64,000 nucleotides of DNA from Corythucha ciliata (taxonomy: Eukaryota; Arthropoda; Insecta; Hemiptera; Tingidae): the NCBI GenBank assembly GCA_038030265.1, contig CM075939.1, positions 53,115,253-53,179,252 on the forward strand. Direction: 5' to 3'. Within the stretch, counting starts at the first letter, position 1, and each line of letters begins with the position of its first letter. Both the position numbers and the translations under genes were made by a program. The notes below the pieces were generated by a model. It worked only from the letters and a program-made list of their open reading frames with translations. It did not search any database and was not told the DNA's origin. Below are positions 33,290 through 44,984 of the stretch, piece by piece.

Positions 33290-34600
33290 GTTCCGCTCCC
33301 TAAAAATGGCTAAACTGGCTGTAATCGCGCCCCAAAGTGGCAAAATTGACGATTAGCGCCTTGCAAAGGACTGAACTGACTATATGTATATTTGCGCCCT
33401 AAAAATTGCCAAACTTGAAATTCCTGCTCTCTATGATTGACTTCAAGTACCCTAAAAATGGCTAATCTGACGATTATCGCAGCCCTAAAAATATCTAAAT
33501 CAACCATTTGCACGCCAGAAATGGCCAAACTGTCTATTTTCGCGCCAAAAATGGTCAATACTGACTATTCGCGCCTTTGGCTTGACGGTCCCCAAAAACG
33601 GCTAAACTAACTATTTGCCTCTGCCAACCATTTCCCACCTGAAAAAGCCGAAACAGATGATTCCTGCCCCGAAAAGTGCAAATTCGACCATTCGCTTGCA
33701 AAGAATGACCAAACTGACCATTGGCGCCTTTGGCTTTACGTGACAGTAAACGCCGTGAAAAAATGGCAAAACTGGCGATTCGCGCTCTAAAAATGGCCAA
33801 ACTGACTTTACGAGCCCTAATTCGCACGCTCTAAAAATACCTGAACAGGTGATTCCCGTCCTGAAAATGGCAAAAACTAAGCATTCGCGCGTAAAATATG
33901 GCTAAACGTGCATTGTCTGCTGTAAAAATGGCCAAACTGGCAATTCCCGCTCTAGAAAAAGGCAAAACCGACCATTCGGACCTGAAACGGCATGGATTCT
34001 TGCACTGAAAATATCACCATGGCTAATATTATAACTGCTTGTGAAAATTACCTGACAATTTGCACCGTAGAAATGGCAAATTGACGATTTGCGGTCACAA
34101 AATGGTTAAATTAACGATTCGAGCCTTGATAATGGCTAACTGAGTTCGTACTCTAAAGCGCGATACATACTTGTTACTTGCCAAGTAACGAGCAAAATTT
34201 TTTCCAATTTTTTCGTCGGTTTCCAGGCAATTTGCTAGAAATTGATTGATATTATGCTCGTTATTTGGCAAGAACCGCACTACTACCGCATGTGTGTACC
34301 CGGTCTAAAAACTACTTTTCCGTAGAATCCGACTAAAAAGACTGATTCGTGGGTCCTGAAAACGTCACACTGACTATTCACGCCCGCTAGCAACGGCCAT
34401 ACTGACAGTTTGCGCTGTAAAAATTGCCAAACTGTGACTACATTCACTCTCAAAAATTGGTAAAACTGACTCTATGCGGTCTATAAATGGTTAAACTTAC
34501 GATTCGCGCTTGAACTTGAGCTGAAAATGACTTGGTTGACTAATCACGCTCTAAAAACTGCTAACGAACCATTCGCTATTCACGCCCTTAAAAGTTGAAT
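33290..34600 (+). repeat. Degenerate minisatellite, family A
   Basis: About 35-40 imperfect ~30-bp units, consensus by eye TTCGCGCCCTAAAAATGGCC then AAACTGAC. Spacing and sequence vary, so it is old. Interrupted by the hairpin element at 34160-34310. Confidence 0.85.
34160..34310. repeat. Second copy of the 10177-type MITE
   Basis: GCCAAGTAACGAGCAAAATT and TTATGCTCGTTATTTGGCAA are inverted termini; the interior shares CAGGCAAT-TGCTAGAAATT with the 10177 copy after reverse complementation. The right side also carries the CCGCATGTGTG tail seen there. It is inserted within the family A array. Confidence 0.8.
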
Positions 34601-34759
34601 TAACTAAATCGTTGAACCATTCGTCCCCCCCCCCCACCGAATAGGGGGCTATTGGTTGGAGGGGGCACATGATTTTTCATCAAACGTACTCCAATTGCGG
34701 GTCCCATAGTGTGCCTAGTGTGCAATGGCCCCTTCCTTGAGCCGACTCTGGATCCGCGC

Positions 34760-36400
34760 ATGGTCCCAAATAATTGCCTCCGGAATTGTCGCCGAACCCT
34801 ATTCGTACCTGTTCCCTCGGAGCCAGTCACCTTGGACACATCAGCGGGGAGTGCCCCGTAACAAGCTGGCTTTCTGCTGCCGAATTTTCAATTGCAAGGT
34901 TGGATGGGGGGGGGGGTTGCACTGACATTTAACACTATTTGATCGATCTCGCAAATTGTCAGAAGAAATCTGGGAATTAAGTTCACCCCGCGGGTGTTAA
35001 GTTCACATGTTATGAACTCCTCAGAATCATGTTGGTCATAGTCGCTTTTGGGGTATGATCTTCAATTGGGGAGGGGGGGGTAAACCCCAGATTTTCAGGC
35101 AAAACGAACCTCTGTTGTTGCAGAAACAACAATTTTCTGACTATATGAATTCGTCAGGGCCGAATATTATGCGCCAAGGACAAAAACATGAGAGTTATCT
35201 GACCGAAAAACGATATTTTTGGGTATACATATTTCCATTTTGTATAGGCCGAATGGAAAGGTTATTGGTGAAATTGGTGACTTTTGTTATGCCAAAAAAC
35301 TGAAATTGTCATTTTCAGGCATGTCCAATCGATTTCAAAATGAAATAAAATAGTGATTATTGGTTTTATGACCCAGCAAAACAGCCAAAAGAGCGATTAA
35401 ACTGACTATCCCTGAAAACAGACAGTTAGGCCTAGTGAGCGTTTGCGGGTGGAATGTCAAGTTTCAGGGTCCAATCGCTAAACATCCGGGTCTATTTAGA
35501 CCGTTGAGATTTTGGTGCTTTTGCTGATGTGATGCGGGGCGGGGCAGGGGATGGCAAGTGGAAACCGTCGCCTGTCTACCTTACCGGTGTACAATACGCG
35601 GAAGACTTTTTACTCTCGACTCTTGTCGAATCTCGTACCACAGACATTTCACTTCCCCCGCCGTGTATAAGCCCTAACAGCAGATAACTATGCTAACATG
35701 CCCTCACCCGTCACACATTAATTGTTAGCCGTAACAACTTACTAGCGAAGGAAATAACAAAGATCAAGGACATCCCACGGTCAGCGCTACTACTTTATAA
35801 AAACTTTTTAATTTTCTAGATTTTTTTTTTTTTTTTTAGCCTATATTCACTCTTATTAATATAGTCAAAACTCTACTCATAATAATCACGGAAAGCTTCT
35901 TTAAAGCGCCTAATCGTTCTATGTGCTTCTCTTTGACTAAATTACCACCAAGGATCTTTAAAGTAACAACAAACGCCTTGCATCACATGCTTATTCTGGC
36001 CCAAGTCTATAATCAAATAAGACCTCGCTGCACTATCGTCTGCAGTTTTTCTAATAGCTTCCTTGTTTTCGTTTCATTATCCCACTACCCTCGCACATCT
36101 TGGAAAACGGTAGAATGAAAGGGAACGATCGTTTGGGGGCGGGGAAGGTGGCTATTTTTAATATTACGACGTACTTAACTATTTACAATTTACAAGCACT
36201 TATCCTATTAAATTGGACATTGGAAGTCACCCAACTGATCGGGGTGTCTTTTTTTAAATTACGTAGATTGCCTTTTGTTCGTATAAAACGAACAAAAGAC
36301 GTTGAATCGACGAACATAATTAAGTGGCTGACGATGAGGGTGAATTTTAGTAACGGGGCGGTTAAAAAAAGAATGAACAAGTTAAGAAATTAAAATGAAA
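34760..36400. other. No recognisable gene
   Basis: Non-coding DNA with G-runs (34905, 35070), a T-run (35822) and a small 10-bp-arm hairpin at 36272-36298 (CTTTTGTTCG/CGAACAAAAG). Confidence 0.5.
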
Positions 36401-36469
36401 AGCATATATCGTTTCAGCTCCATTTTTTTTTCTTTTTGTTCTTTTAAATATGCCTGACATTTTTTATTT

Positions 36470-36540
36470 TTCTTCTTCTTCTTCTTCTTTTCTTTTTCTT
36501 CTTCGTCTTCTTTTTCTACTACTTTTTCTTCTTCATCACT
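36470..36540. repeat. CTT/TTC microsatellite
   Basis: TTCTTCTTC repeats with minor interruptions; a second short TTC run lies at 36716-36738. The flanking frames they create (Lys/Glu-rich) are low-complexity artefacts. Confidence 0.85.
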
Positions 36541-37489
36541 CCCACTTGCCCTAATGAAATGCGCCTGTCCCAAGAACGCCGGGTAGCCAGCCTTCAACTT
36601 TAATCTTTCTGGATCGTCAGGAAACGTGATCGCCCCGTAACAGGTTGATCATGTTAAGGAGGTGGGTGGGGGAGTGCGGAAGGAATCCCCCTTTTTGTAA
36701 GCGTTTTTTTCTTTTATTCTTCTTCTTCTTCTTCTTCTATTAATTTGAAAATGAAGGAATTCGACAGTGAGAAGACCCCGTGAATAGTCTGCAGCTTCAC
36801 AACAACTTTTACAAGGTTTTTTTGAGAGTTGACAGGTTGTGAGATGTTGAACGTTTGAAGGGAGGCAAAAACTGGAACAAGGGGTGTCGAGGAAAGGTAT
36901 GCGAATATAATTTCCGATTCTGAATTTCCACTGCTTAAACAGGTCCTCAGGTATAAGGCAAACGCAGGATTTCTTATGTTTTAATATGCAGGAAATAAAT
37001 ATCACGTGAGTCACGGGAGCCGCATGTTTAACTGGACCAGTTTGAAACCCCAGTGCAAGCGTTCCCGAACGTCATTAAAACTATAATAAATCGTTCAATA
37101 TGCATAGCCTCCTATTTTGCCCCTTTAGGGGCGTTTTGACCGGTACCGCCTGCATTTCTGATGCGGTCTGTGGGCCCAATTTCAAACTGGACAAGACCAC
37201 ATTATCATGGTAGTAGAGCTATTATGACATTGACACTGGAAATCCGAAAATCATGACGAGGATCAGAAGAGCAGTTGAAATGGTTCTTGATGTGATTCAA
37301 GAGTTTTTGACTGCTTTGGCGCAGACTATTTCCAGAGGCTGCGAACATAATCACGCAAATAAATATCGACAGCGCGGCCAAACCTCCACTGAGGGGCCGG
37401 AAAACTATTATGTTCCGGCATAAAAAATAATAAACAAATAAATAAAACACGTAAGGTATCGCTGAAGTTTCAAGCTGAAAAAAGCCAAA

Positions 37490-39190
37490 TAGAATGACTA
37501 TTGACTATAATAAGCAAATTAGTCAGTAAATAAACACATTTTATGGTGAAAAAGCCACTGAATCTCATCAATACAGCCGCAAAATTGCTACGCGTTAAAT
37601 CACACTTGAAAATGACAATCTCTCGGGAAAATATTTAAGCCAAGATATCCTAAAAATTACTAAGTTGTATAGTCTTAATTTTCGCAAAATTGAAAGTTTC
37701 GGGCCGCAACCAGGGTAAGCGCGTAAGCCGACCACGACGGCGCCAAAAGCCTGACAAATGCCGTGGAATTAGCATCATTCGGAGATAAAGTCTGCGAAAT
37801 TTCACGTTTCGAGACAAAATATCCCCGAATTCGCTAATTTTTGCATTTAATTTTCATGAAATTTCACGTTTCTTGTCTTTACTTCCCAAAATTGAATTTT
37901 TTGGGGTCTTATTTAGTTAGTGACCGTGGAATCCGGGCTATTCCGGCCACGACAGCTTCCAAAGTCTGACGACCATATCTCAAAATGTCAACATTTTTGA
38001 GGCACTTCCACGAAATGACGAGCTTTTTCTGTGCGCATGAAGCCCAGTCGAGGTGCCCGCAGAAGCGCCCAGCAGAGATTACTGAATAAAAGCCACGAAA
38101 TTCCATTTGTCGAAGCTAAATAACTGCAAAATTTTAAGTTTTGGGTCTAAATATCCTAAAAATTGCCAATGAGATGTTCGTAATTTTCACAAAATTGTAA
38201 ATTTTGGGCCATTCGAATCCATAAAATGAATAGTTTTTTCGGGGCATTGAATCTTTATATTAAGCGAAATTGCTAGTTAAGGGTCTCAATTAAGGGAAAA
38301 TTGCAAGATCCATTACCTTTTTTTTTCGGTGCGGATCACGAGGCTATCCGGCCCCAACTGCGTTCAAAGCTTGACGATTACCAACAAAAATTTTAAGTTT
38401 TCTGGCAAAAAATTATCCACCCAATTGCAAGTTTCGGGCCTAAATTCCTGCGAAACAGCATGTTTCGGATCTTATATTCAGTCAAATTGCAATTTTCAGG
38501 TTTTTTTTTTTTTGTGGGCTTGGATCGCGGGGGACTCGGACCCGACTACACTTACAGGGTGACAAAAAGCCGTTGTAATTACAACACATAAATACTAAAA
38601 TTGTGAGCTTACAAGTTCAAGACATAATTTGAGCTTATAATTGCTAGTTTAGGGACCAATAAATTTCGATGCTTTTTAACGTGGCGGTGGAAACCAAGCT
38701 AGCCGGCCTCAACAGTACTGCCATACTGCCAAAAGCCCGACAATTACTCACGAAATTGGCTGATTATCTGAGCTCTTTCATGTTTCGGGTCTTAGTACCA
38801 TGGGCTGCAGCAAAAATTCAAAGTTTCTGGTCTTAAATTCAACAAAATTCTTGTTGCGGGTCTTAATTTCGAAGAAATTGTAAGTTTCGGGACTGAATAT
38901 ACGCAAACTTGAGAGACATAATTTGGTTTTCCCCAGAAATTGTTGTGACCCAGACCCAGGGATACCCGGCCATCGAAGGGTGACGACGTTCATACGCTCG
39001 CGTCGCGTACTTCTAACATTTATGACACGTACTTCACGGCTTCTTGCCCCTGAGCTGCACCCGCCACACCTGAGCTGTCTACGCTCACACGAAACGTGAA
39101 AAAAGTCGTGTGGCACGGCTCGCAACTGCCTTCGCAGTGCCAGAGGATAGGCGCCACGTAATCACAAATTGAGAGTTTCAGGAGATAAGT
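37490..39190 (+). repeat. Higher-order repeat of ~190-210 bp (family E)
   Basis: GC-richer blocks of the form (TAT)CCGGCC...AAAG-CTGACGA-TA recur near 37725, 37925, 38335, 38520, 38690 and 38950. They are separated by short units like AAATTGCAAGTTTCGGGTCT. The two-level pattern (short units inside ~200-bp units) is clear although identity is low. Confidence 0.7.
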
Positions 39191-41985
39191 ATCCCGCAAA
39201 ATTCGGGATGGATGGTAAATGGTTTAATCTGGCTTATTGGCCCTACAAAATTGGTTATTTTGCAACTGAATTAGTCATACTGGAAATGTATTTTCAGTGC
39301 GAGGGTCTGTACATTCAGTTTTTTTGGAAGCCCGCGACTCCAAAAAGGTATACCACCCTGTCGGTCCGGAGCACCGCCACACTGCGTGGCTGCGGTTACC
39401 CTCTGCGGGACGTTGCTTTCTGGGTCTTTCCCTTATAATAGAATATCTTCTGCCATGGGCCATAGGAAATCGGAGTGGAGGCCCTTCCTCCCGACCTTCT
39501 CATGCAGTGACTGAATTTCAGTTTATCAGGCACGTCGACCAACCTACCAGAAGGCCCCCATCCATCGTTTTCAGCCAATATTCAATTAAAAACTTGGCGT
39601 CACAAGCCCTACAATGCAATTTCCAATTAACCTGAAAAACATAAAATCATTATTCCACCTCGAGTAAGCAAAATTCAACAAATTTTGAACAAATTCAACA
39701 GGGTCTCTGAACTTTGAAGAGTGACTTCCCCCACCCCCCACCCAGTTTGTTTTGTCGATAAACAGGAAGGATGAGCCAAGAGAAGCTAAAAATTTGGCCT
39801 GTGACTCGTTATCATGCCATTCACCTGTGCTTCCAGGGGCATCATTAGTACATTCTCTGAAACGTGATCAAGATCAGGCGCTCCTCGCGAAGCGTCGCTA
39901 AGGCCTTTGGAATTTTTTTAAACATTTTCATTCGATTTTGCAACCTTGAAATGTTAATTTATCTCGTTCTTTACACACACACACACTCACACAAAATATC
40001 AATGTCGTCAAGTTTCCAGACGACAGCATGTTATAGCCATAAATGATTTTCCTTGTTTCACTAAAAACTTAAAAACAAGGAATTTAATATTGTATAACAT
40101 AGTACGACTGTCTAAAAATAAAATAGACTTCGACTGGCTTCTGTATACCTACGATAGTCCTAGAAAGGATGAGATGAGAGAAGTGGATGAGGCGGGGGAC
40201 CTGTTGCTGGGGCAATGCAAGGCCCAGTGAGGAGACTTCCTTGAGGACTCTTCTTCAAAAAACATATTAGGGGTAAGCTGGGCATCTTCACTTGGATAGA
40301 TGATGATGAAACGGGGTGGGGGGAAGTATTCGGAGGTCAACAACCTTCCTAAGCCGAACAGTGTAATACGTTGATGGTAAGAAGTTGTGATGTGACGTAG
40401 AGGAGGCGAAGAGGAAAGGAGGAGAAAGGTTCTCACTCTTTGAGCTTTTTTTTTTTGAAGACGAAAGACTTGTTTAATAACTTTGCATACCTACCTTTGA
40501 ACGAAGAAAGTCGATTTTATCAAATGGCAGACGTTACAGGTTTGAAAGTGAAAAGTTGCTGCATGTATTCATATTCAGATCTGAGAAAAACGACTTTTTT
40601 TTTTTCTATTAACATGATACCCCTTCAAGCGGCGATTGCATTAATGCAGCAGGCGATTTAGTCACACCCGAAAAAAAAAGAATAGCTATCCATTCAAAAG
40701 AAGGCTGCAAAACCGTCAAGACTGGTACACAATGCTGGTATACATTAAAATGGTATAGTCGTCCCAATGAATTTTTAGCTGGAATAAAAAAAAGTAAACT
40801 CGGTCCTTCGTATAATGCTCTTGTAAATAAAAAATGATGGACCCCCTCCCTTTCACACTTGCCTCAACACCATCAATCTGCTTTAAATCATTCATCGTTT
40901 CAATGGTGTGACCAGTCGTTAACGAGGGTTACTTTTTTTTCCTCTTTTTACTTCAACACACCTCGGCTGTAGGTCCATCGCACTTTATTATGTAAATGCT
41001 CTATTGGTATCTAGCACGTGCCCTTAAAAAACATGGGCTCGAATCTTCTTCTTTTTTTAAACAAGGGCGTATTAAATGAAAGTTTCTTTTTTTTTTTTTT
41101 TTGTCCGAGAGGAAAGGGTGAGACGTTTAAATAGGACGAAGAAGACACCGTCAAAAAAAAAAAAAAAAAAAAATCCTCAGATGGGATTGTTGAGTTGGGA
41201 CAGGTTATATCGAAGAGGTCTTTATCTTCAGGTAAAAACTTAAGGGGGTGCCGCGGGCAAAAGTTCTCAACTTCCGTGTTGTCTAGACGTCTAGGACGCG
41301 CACCCATTTTTCCTCTTAAGAGAAAACGAGTCAAATTGATGAAGTGAAGTAAACACCGCGTAGTAAAATATTTTTGTTTGAAAAAGATTTTGTCACCTAT
41401 AAAAAGGAATAAAATGGGCGTTTCACCTTCGCGTCTGTGCATATTTAAAGAATAGGAGCGTCGTCCTCATTATTATGCATCCATTGAAGTAACAATATCC
41501 TTATTTCCAGGTGATGGAGAGGGGAGCAGATGTTGTTGTTCATACTTTTTAACGCTCGATATCATTTTAAAGAAGTGAGCGAATAAAGAAAGCGGAAGTG
41601 CTTTTTCAAAAAATGACAGACACGTGCACTCTTAGCGCAGATGCAGCAGGAGCGGTGTTCATCTTCATTCAATTCGCAGTGGGCTATTTACATGAGCTTG
41701 GTGATCTTTTGCTTTCATGCAAAAATCCCAAAGTCCCACCGGTAATATATGCGAATATTTGATACCATAAAAAACGGAGACTAGGCTGAAATTGTGGGAA
41801 GGGAACGATTTGTCGCAACCATCTCAAAAACTAATTCCTAAAGACAATAGTGCGGACCAAATACGTCTCGGGGCCCGAAATGGATAACTATACATATACG
41901 GGCCCTTTCAGACGCACGTGCACGTGAGCGCACTCACGAGATCTGGAGCGGTTAATTTACACAAGGCACGGGGGCTTTCAAACGG
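39191..41985. other. No recognisable gene
   Basis: A GC-richer patch at 39290-39560, a CA-rich run (39975), poly-T and poly-A runs (41085, 41155) and otherwise featureless DNA. Short frames here lack domains. Confidence 0.5.
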
Positions 41986-41989
41986 GAGC

Positions 41990-43742
41990 TCATTTCAGCC
42001 GAAAATTTGCGCTGTTTTTCAATTTTACAGCCCTTCAAAGTTGCCTTCAGAAGACGCCAAAAACTCTTCTGTGTTTCATAGTCGCGAATCAACGCTTTTT
42101 CTCAATTTTAGCCGTAAAGTAACGTTTTTTTCCCGTGAAATTTGGTTATTTTGAGAGAGTGTGAGAGCGCTCATTTCGGCGTTTTAACAGCGAATGGTGA
42201 ATGAGCACTTTTTCTCAAATTGAACTGAAATTTAGCGTTTCGCTTTATTCCATTTTTTTATTTAGTGTAGTAATTTTCTCAATGTTAATTAATTGGCGTT
42301 TTTTTTTTTGTTTTTTTTCATTCATTTTTTCATTTCATTTTAGTCCCGCATTGGCGTTTTTAAAAAAAAATAGTTGTAGTTTAGCATTTTTCTCAGTTTT
42401 AGCTCGAAATATCTTTCAGAAGCTACAGATTGACGTTTTCTCAACTTTAGCGCGAATAAGTGTTTTTTTTTTTTTCATTTGTATCCGCAAATTGACGTTT
42501 TTCTACAGGTTATTCGCGAATGGGGAACTTGCACATTTTTCAATCACTGGTGTTTCTTGAAGAGAGCTCTTCAACAAGACAATTGCCCACATTAAACGTT
42601 GAAATCAATCAAGGGGGTTTTTTTAGGCGAATTTTTAAAAATTTTGAGTGGGGGTTTGATTACGTCAAAGGGCAGTTAATGAAATGGATGGTGTTGGGAA
42701 TAGGGGGGAAGACGCGTTTTCTGGGGTTTAATTTTTCTTGTTATTTTTAAACAAAACATTTTAGAGTTTCCTCGAATGCTTCAAAACTGCTCTTTGACGT
42801 AATTTTTCCCTCGCACCATCAATCCCCTCCTGAAGAACTTTAAAATTTATTTAAAAATCACCAGACGCACCCATCGGGCTGCAACTACCGTTGATATCCT
42901 TGTCCGCATGTTCCAATTCACTGATAATAATTTTCCCCCAAATCGGGCATTCATACAAGTTCCCCATTAGCGCTTTCTCTCATATGCTTAGATGAATTAA
43001 GCAATTTTTATCAATTTTAGCCGCGATTTTTCTCACTATACCGCGAATCTGCGATTTTTTCCTAATCCTGGACTAAAAGTTGTATCGAGAAACTACGAAT
43101 GAGCGCTTTTTGCAGTTTCAGCAACGAAAATTAGCGCATTTTCCTAATTTTAGCCGTGGGATTGGCCCAAAACCAGCACATCATAGTGACTTTCCTTTGT
43201 ACATTTTAGCCGTAAAGTAACGTTTTTTTCCCGTGAAATTTGGTTATTTTGAGAGAGTGTGAGAGCGCTCATTTCGGCGTTTTAACAGCGAATGGTGAAT
43301 GAGCACTTTTTCTCAATTTTAGCCGTAAAATTGCCTCAATATACCGCGAATCTGCGATTTTTTCCTAATCCTGGACTAAAAGTTGTATCGAGAAACTACG
43401 AATGAGCGCTTTTTGCAGTTTCAGCAACGAAAATTAGCGCATTTTCCTAATTTTAGCCGTGGGATTGGCCCAAAACCAGCACATCATAGTGACTTTCCTT
43501 TGTACATTTTAGCCGTAAAATTGCCTCAATATACCGCATATAGCGCATTTTCCTAATTTTAGCCGTGGGATTGGCCCAAAACCAGCACATCATAGTGACT
43601 TTCCTTTGTACATTTTAGCCGTAAAATTGCCTCAATATACCGCGAATCTGCGATTTTTTCCTAATCCTGGACTAAAAGTTGTATCGAGAAACTACGAATG
43701 AGCGCTTTTTGCAGTTTCAGCAACGAAAATTAGCGCATTTTC
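41990..43742 (+). repeat. Degenerate minisatellite, family B, forward orientation
   Basis: Units resembling TTCTCAATTTTAGCCGCGAA followed by a ttagcgttt-like piece, about 31-35 bp. The same family is present inverted at 48790-49860 and forward again at 63590-64000. The right third has a ~298-bp higher-order structure, and one 115-bp stretch occurs twice (42105-42219 and 43203-43317) without visible change. Confidence 0.85.
43040..43742 (+). repeat. ~298-bp higher-order repeat in family B
   Basis: The block starting CGCGAATCTGCGATTTTTTC occurs at about 43045, 43343 and 43641. A truncated partial block (from TAGCGCATTTTCCTAATTTT) begins near 43541. Copies look almost identical, so this expansion is younger than the surrounding array. 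Confidence 0.85.
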
Positions 43743-43859
43743 CAAACTTTTTGCCACCTTCTCAATTCTACCAGCTTAAGGACCTTAAGAAACATGGGGA
43801 TCTCGGAATAGCGCTTTCGTGGGCTCAATCGTCGAATATTTAGACACACTATTTGCAGA

Positions 43860-44340
43860 TCAACAGTAACGTTCTCCAGATCGGATGGACTGAATCGTCG
43901 AAAGGAGCCAAATCGCTGTAAAACCGTATACCAAAACTCCTTTTCACGGACCTAAATCCATGTACGCGGAAGCTGAAAAATCCTCATTTTACCATATTTA
44001 GGGCAAAAAAAATCATTTCTCGGATTTCGCTGATGAAAAAATCAATTTCGAGGAGTTTTTTTGCCCACAAAACGAATTTTACAAGAATGACATAATTCAC
44101 AGACCGATTTCGCGGTTTTTGCGCCCTAAAATACCATTTTCGCAGATCTGACTCAACCGAAAAGCATTTTTTTTAGATTTTGCTTCTCTGAATGAAAAAA
44201 CGTCTGAAATCCCCGGCTTTAGTGGTAAATTGACAGTTTTTAGTCAAAATTAAAGTTTTAAAGCGTACTGAAATCTCCATTTCTGTGCTAAAATTGTCAT
44301 TTTTGCGTCTAAGGGCCGGGTCGGCAATGTACCTACGTTT
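43860..44340 (+). repeat. Degenerate repeat, family D
   Basis: Phrases such as CAGACCGATTTCGCGGTTTT, GCGCCCTAAAATACCATTTT and CAGATCTGACTCAACCG recur loosely. Related phrases lie at 54440-54670. Confidence 0.6.
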
Positions 44341-44984
44341 AAACTTTTTTCTTTGCAAAACGCTAAATTATGATTGGGGCATAAACTCTTAAGGTCAGCT
44401 TAAGGATGAACGGAACTTTGATCCCATGTGGTCGACCAGGGCCTAAATGGCAATTTTTGTGATTAAATCGCCGCTTTGAGCTAAAATCATCACATTCTAG
44501 TTAAACCCACTAAAATTTCTCTAGTTTTGTAGTGTAAACATCAGTTTCAGTTGACAGTTTTACGGTAAAAACTTCAATTTTTGGTTAAAACTCGTCAGTT
44601 TTGCGTTAGAAAAAGAAATGCCGGTTTTGAGGTTAAACCATCCAGTTTCAAGGCACAAATTTTCTTTTTGAGGGAAAACTGACAAAATTAGTTTAACGGT
44701 GAAGTCACCAGGATGGGAGATGGGCGCGGTCTTTCAATGGCAACGTTTCTATAGTTATCCCCCTCCTTCGGTTTATCATAATCACTTCTGTGATAAACTA
44801 ACCAATTTCGGAGTAACACATTCACTTTCGATGTTAAACTGGCTAACTGGTCCAATTGGTCTTGGGGTAAAATCGCCAGTTTTGTAGTGACGTCGTCTTC
44901 AGTTATAGATCAACACGTCAGCTTTGGCGTGAAATTGTCTGTTTTGGTATAAAATCGTCACATTTGGGATGAATTTGTCAGTTT

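Larger units (their letters stand above)
33007..34757. mobile_element. Terminus-bounded minisatellite element (family A units)
   Basis: The left end CAGTAGCGGATCCAAGGGAG and the right end (CTTGAGCCGACTCTGGATCC then GCG) are inverted relatives, each followed inward by a GGGGCC(AT) block. Between them about 1.3 kb consists of degenerate ~30-bp units resembling CGCCCTAAAAATGGCAAAAC followed by TGAC and GATT. The composition suggests a non-autonomous DNA element with an expanded internal minisatellite. Confidence 0.65.

Noticed and set aside
33290..34600. Regularly spaced ~30-bp units resembling a CRISPR array
   Set aside because: Units are degenerate with no constant repeat and no unique spacers, no cas genes are present and the genome is eukaryotic.
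36382..36597. Lys/Glu-rich frame
   Set aside because: A direct translation of the CTT microsatellite.
41011..41442. 143-codon minus-strand frame
   Set aside because: Contains long Phe and Lys runs from poly-T/poly-A; not a plausible protein.
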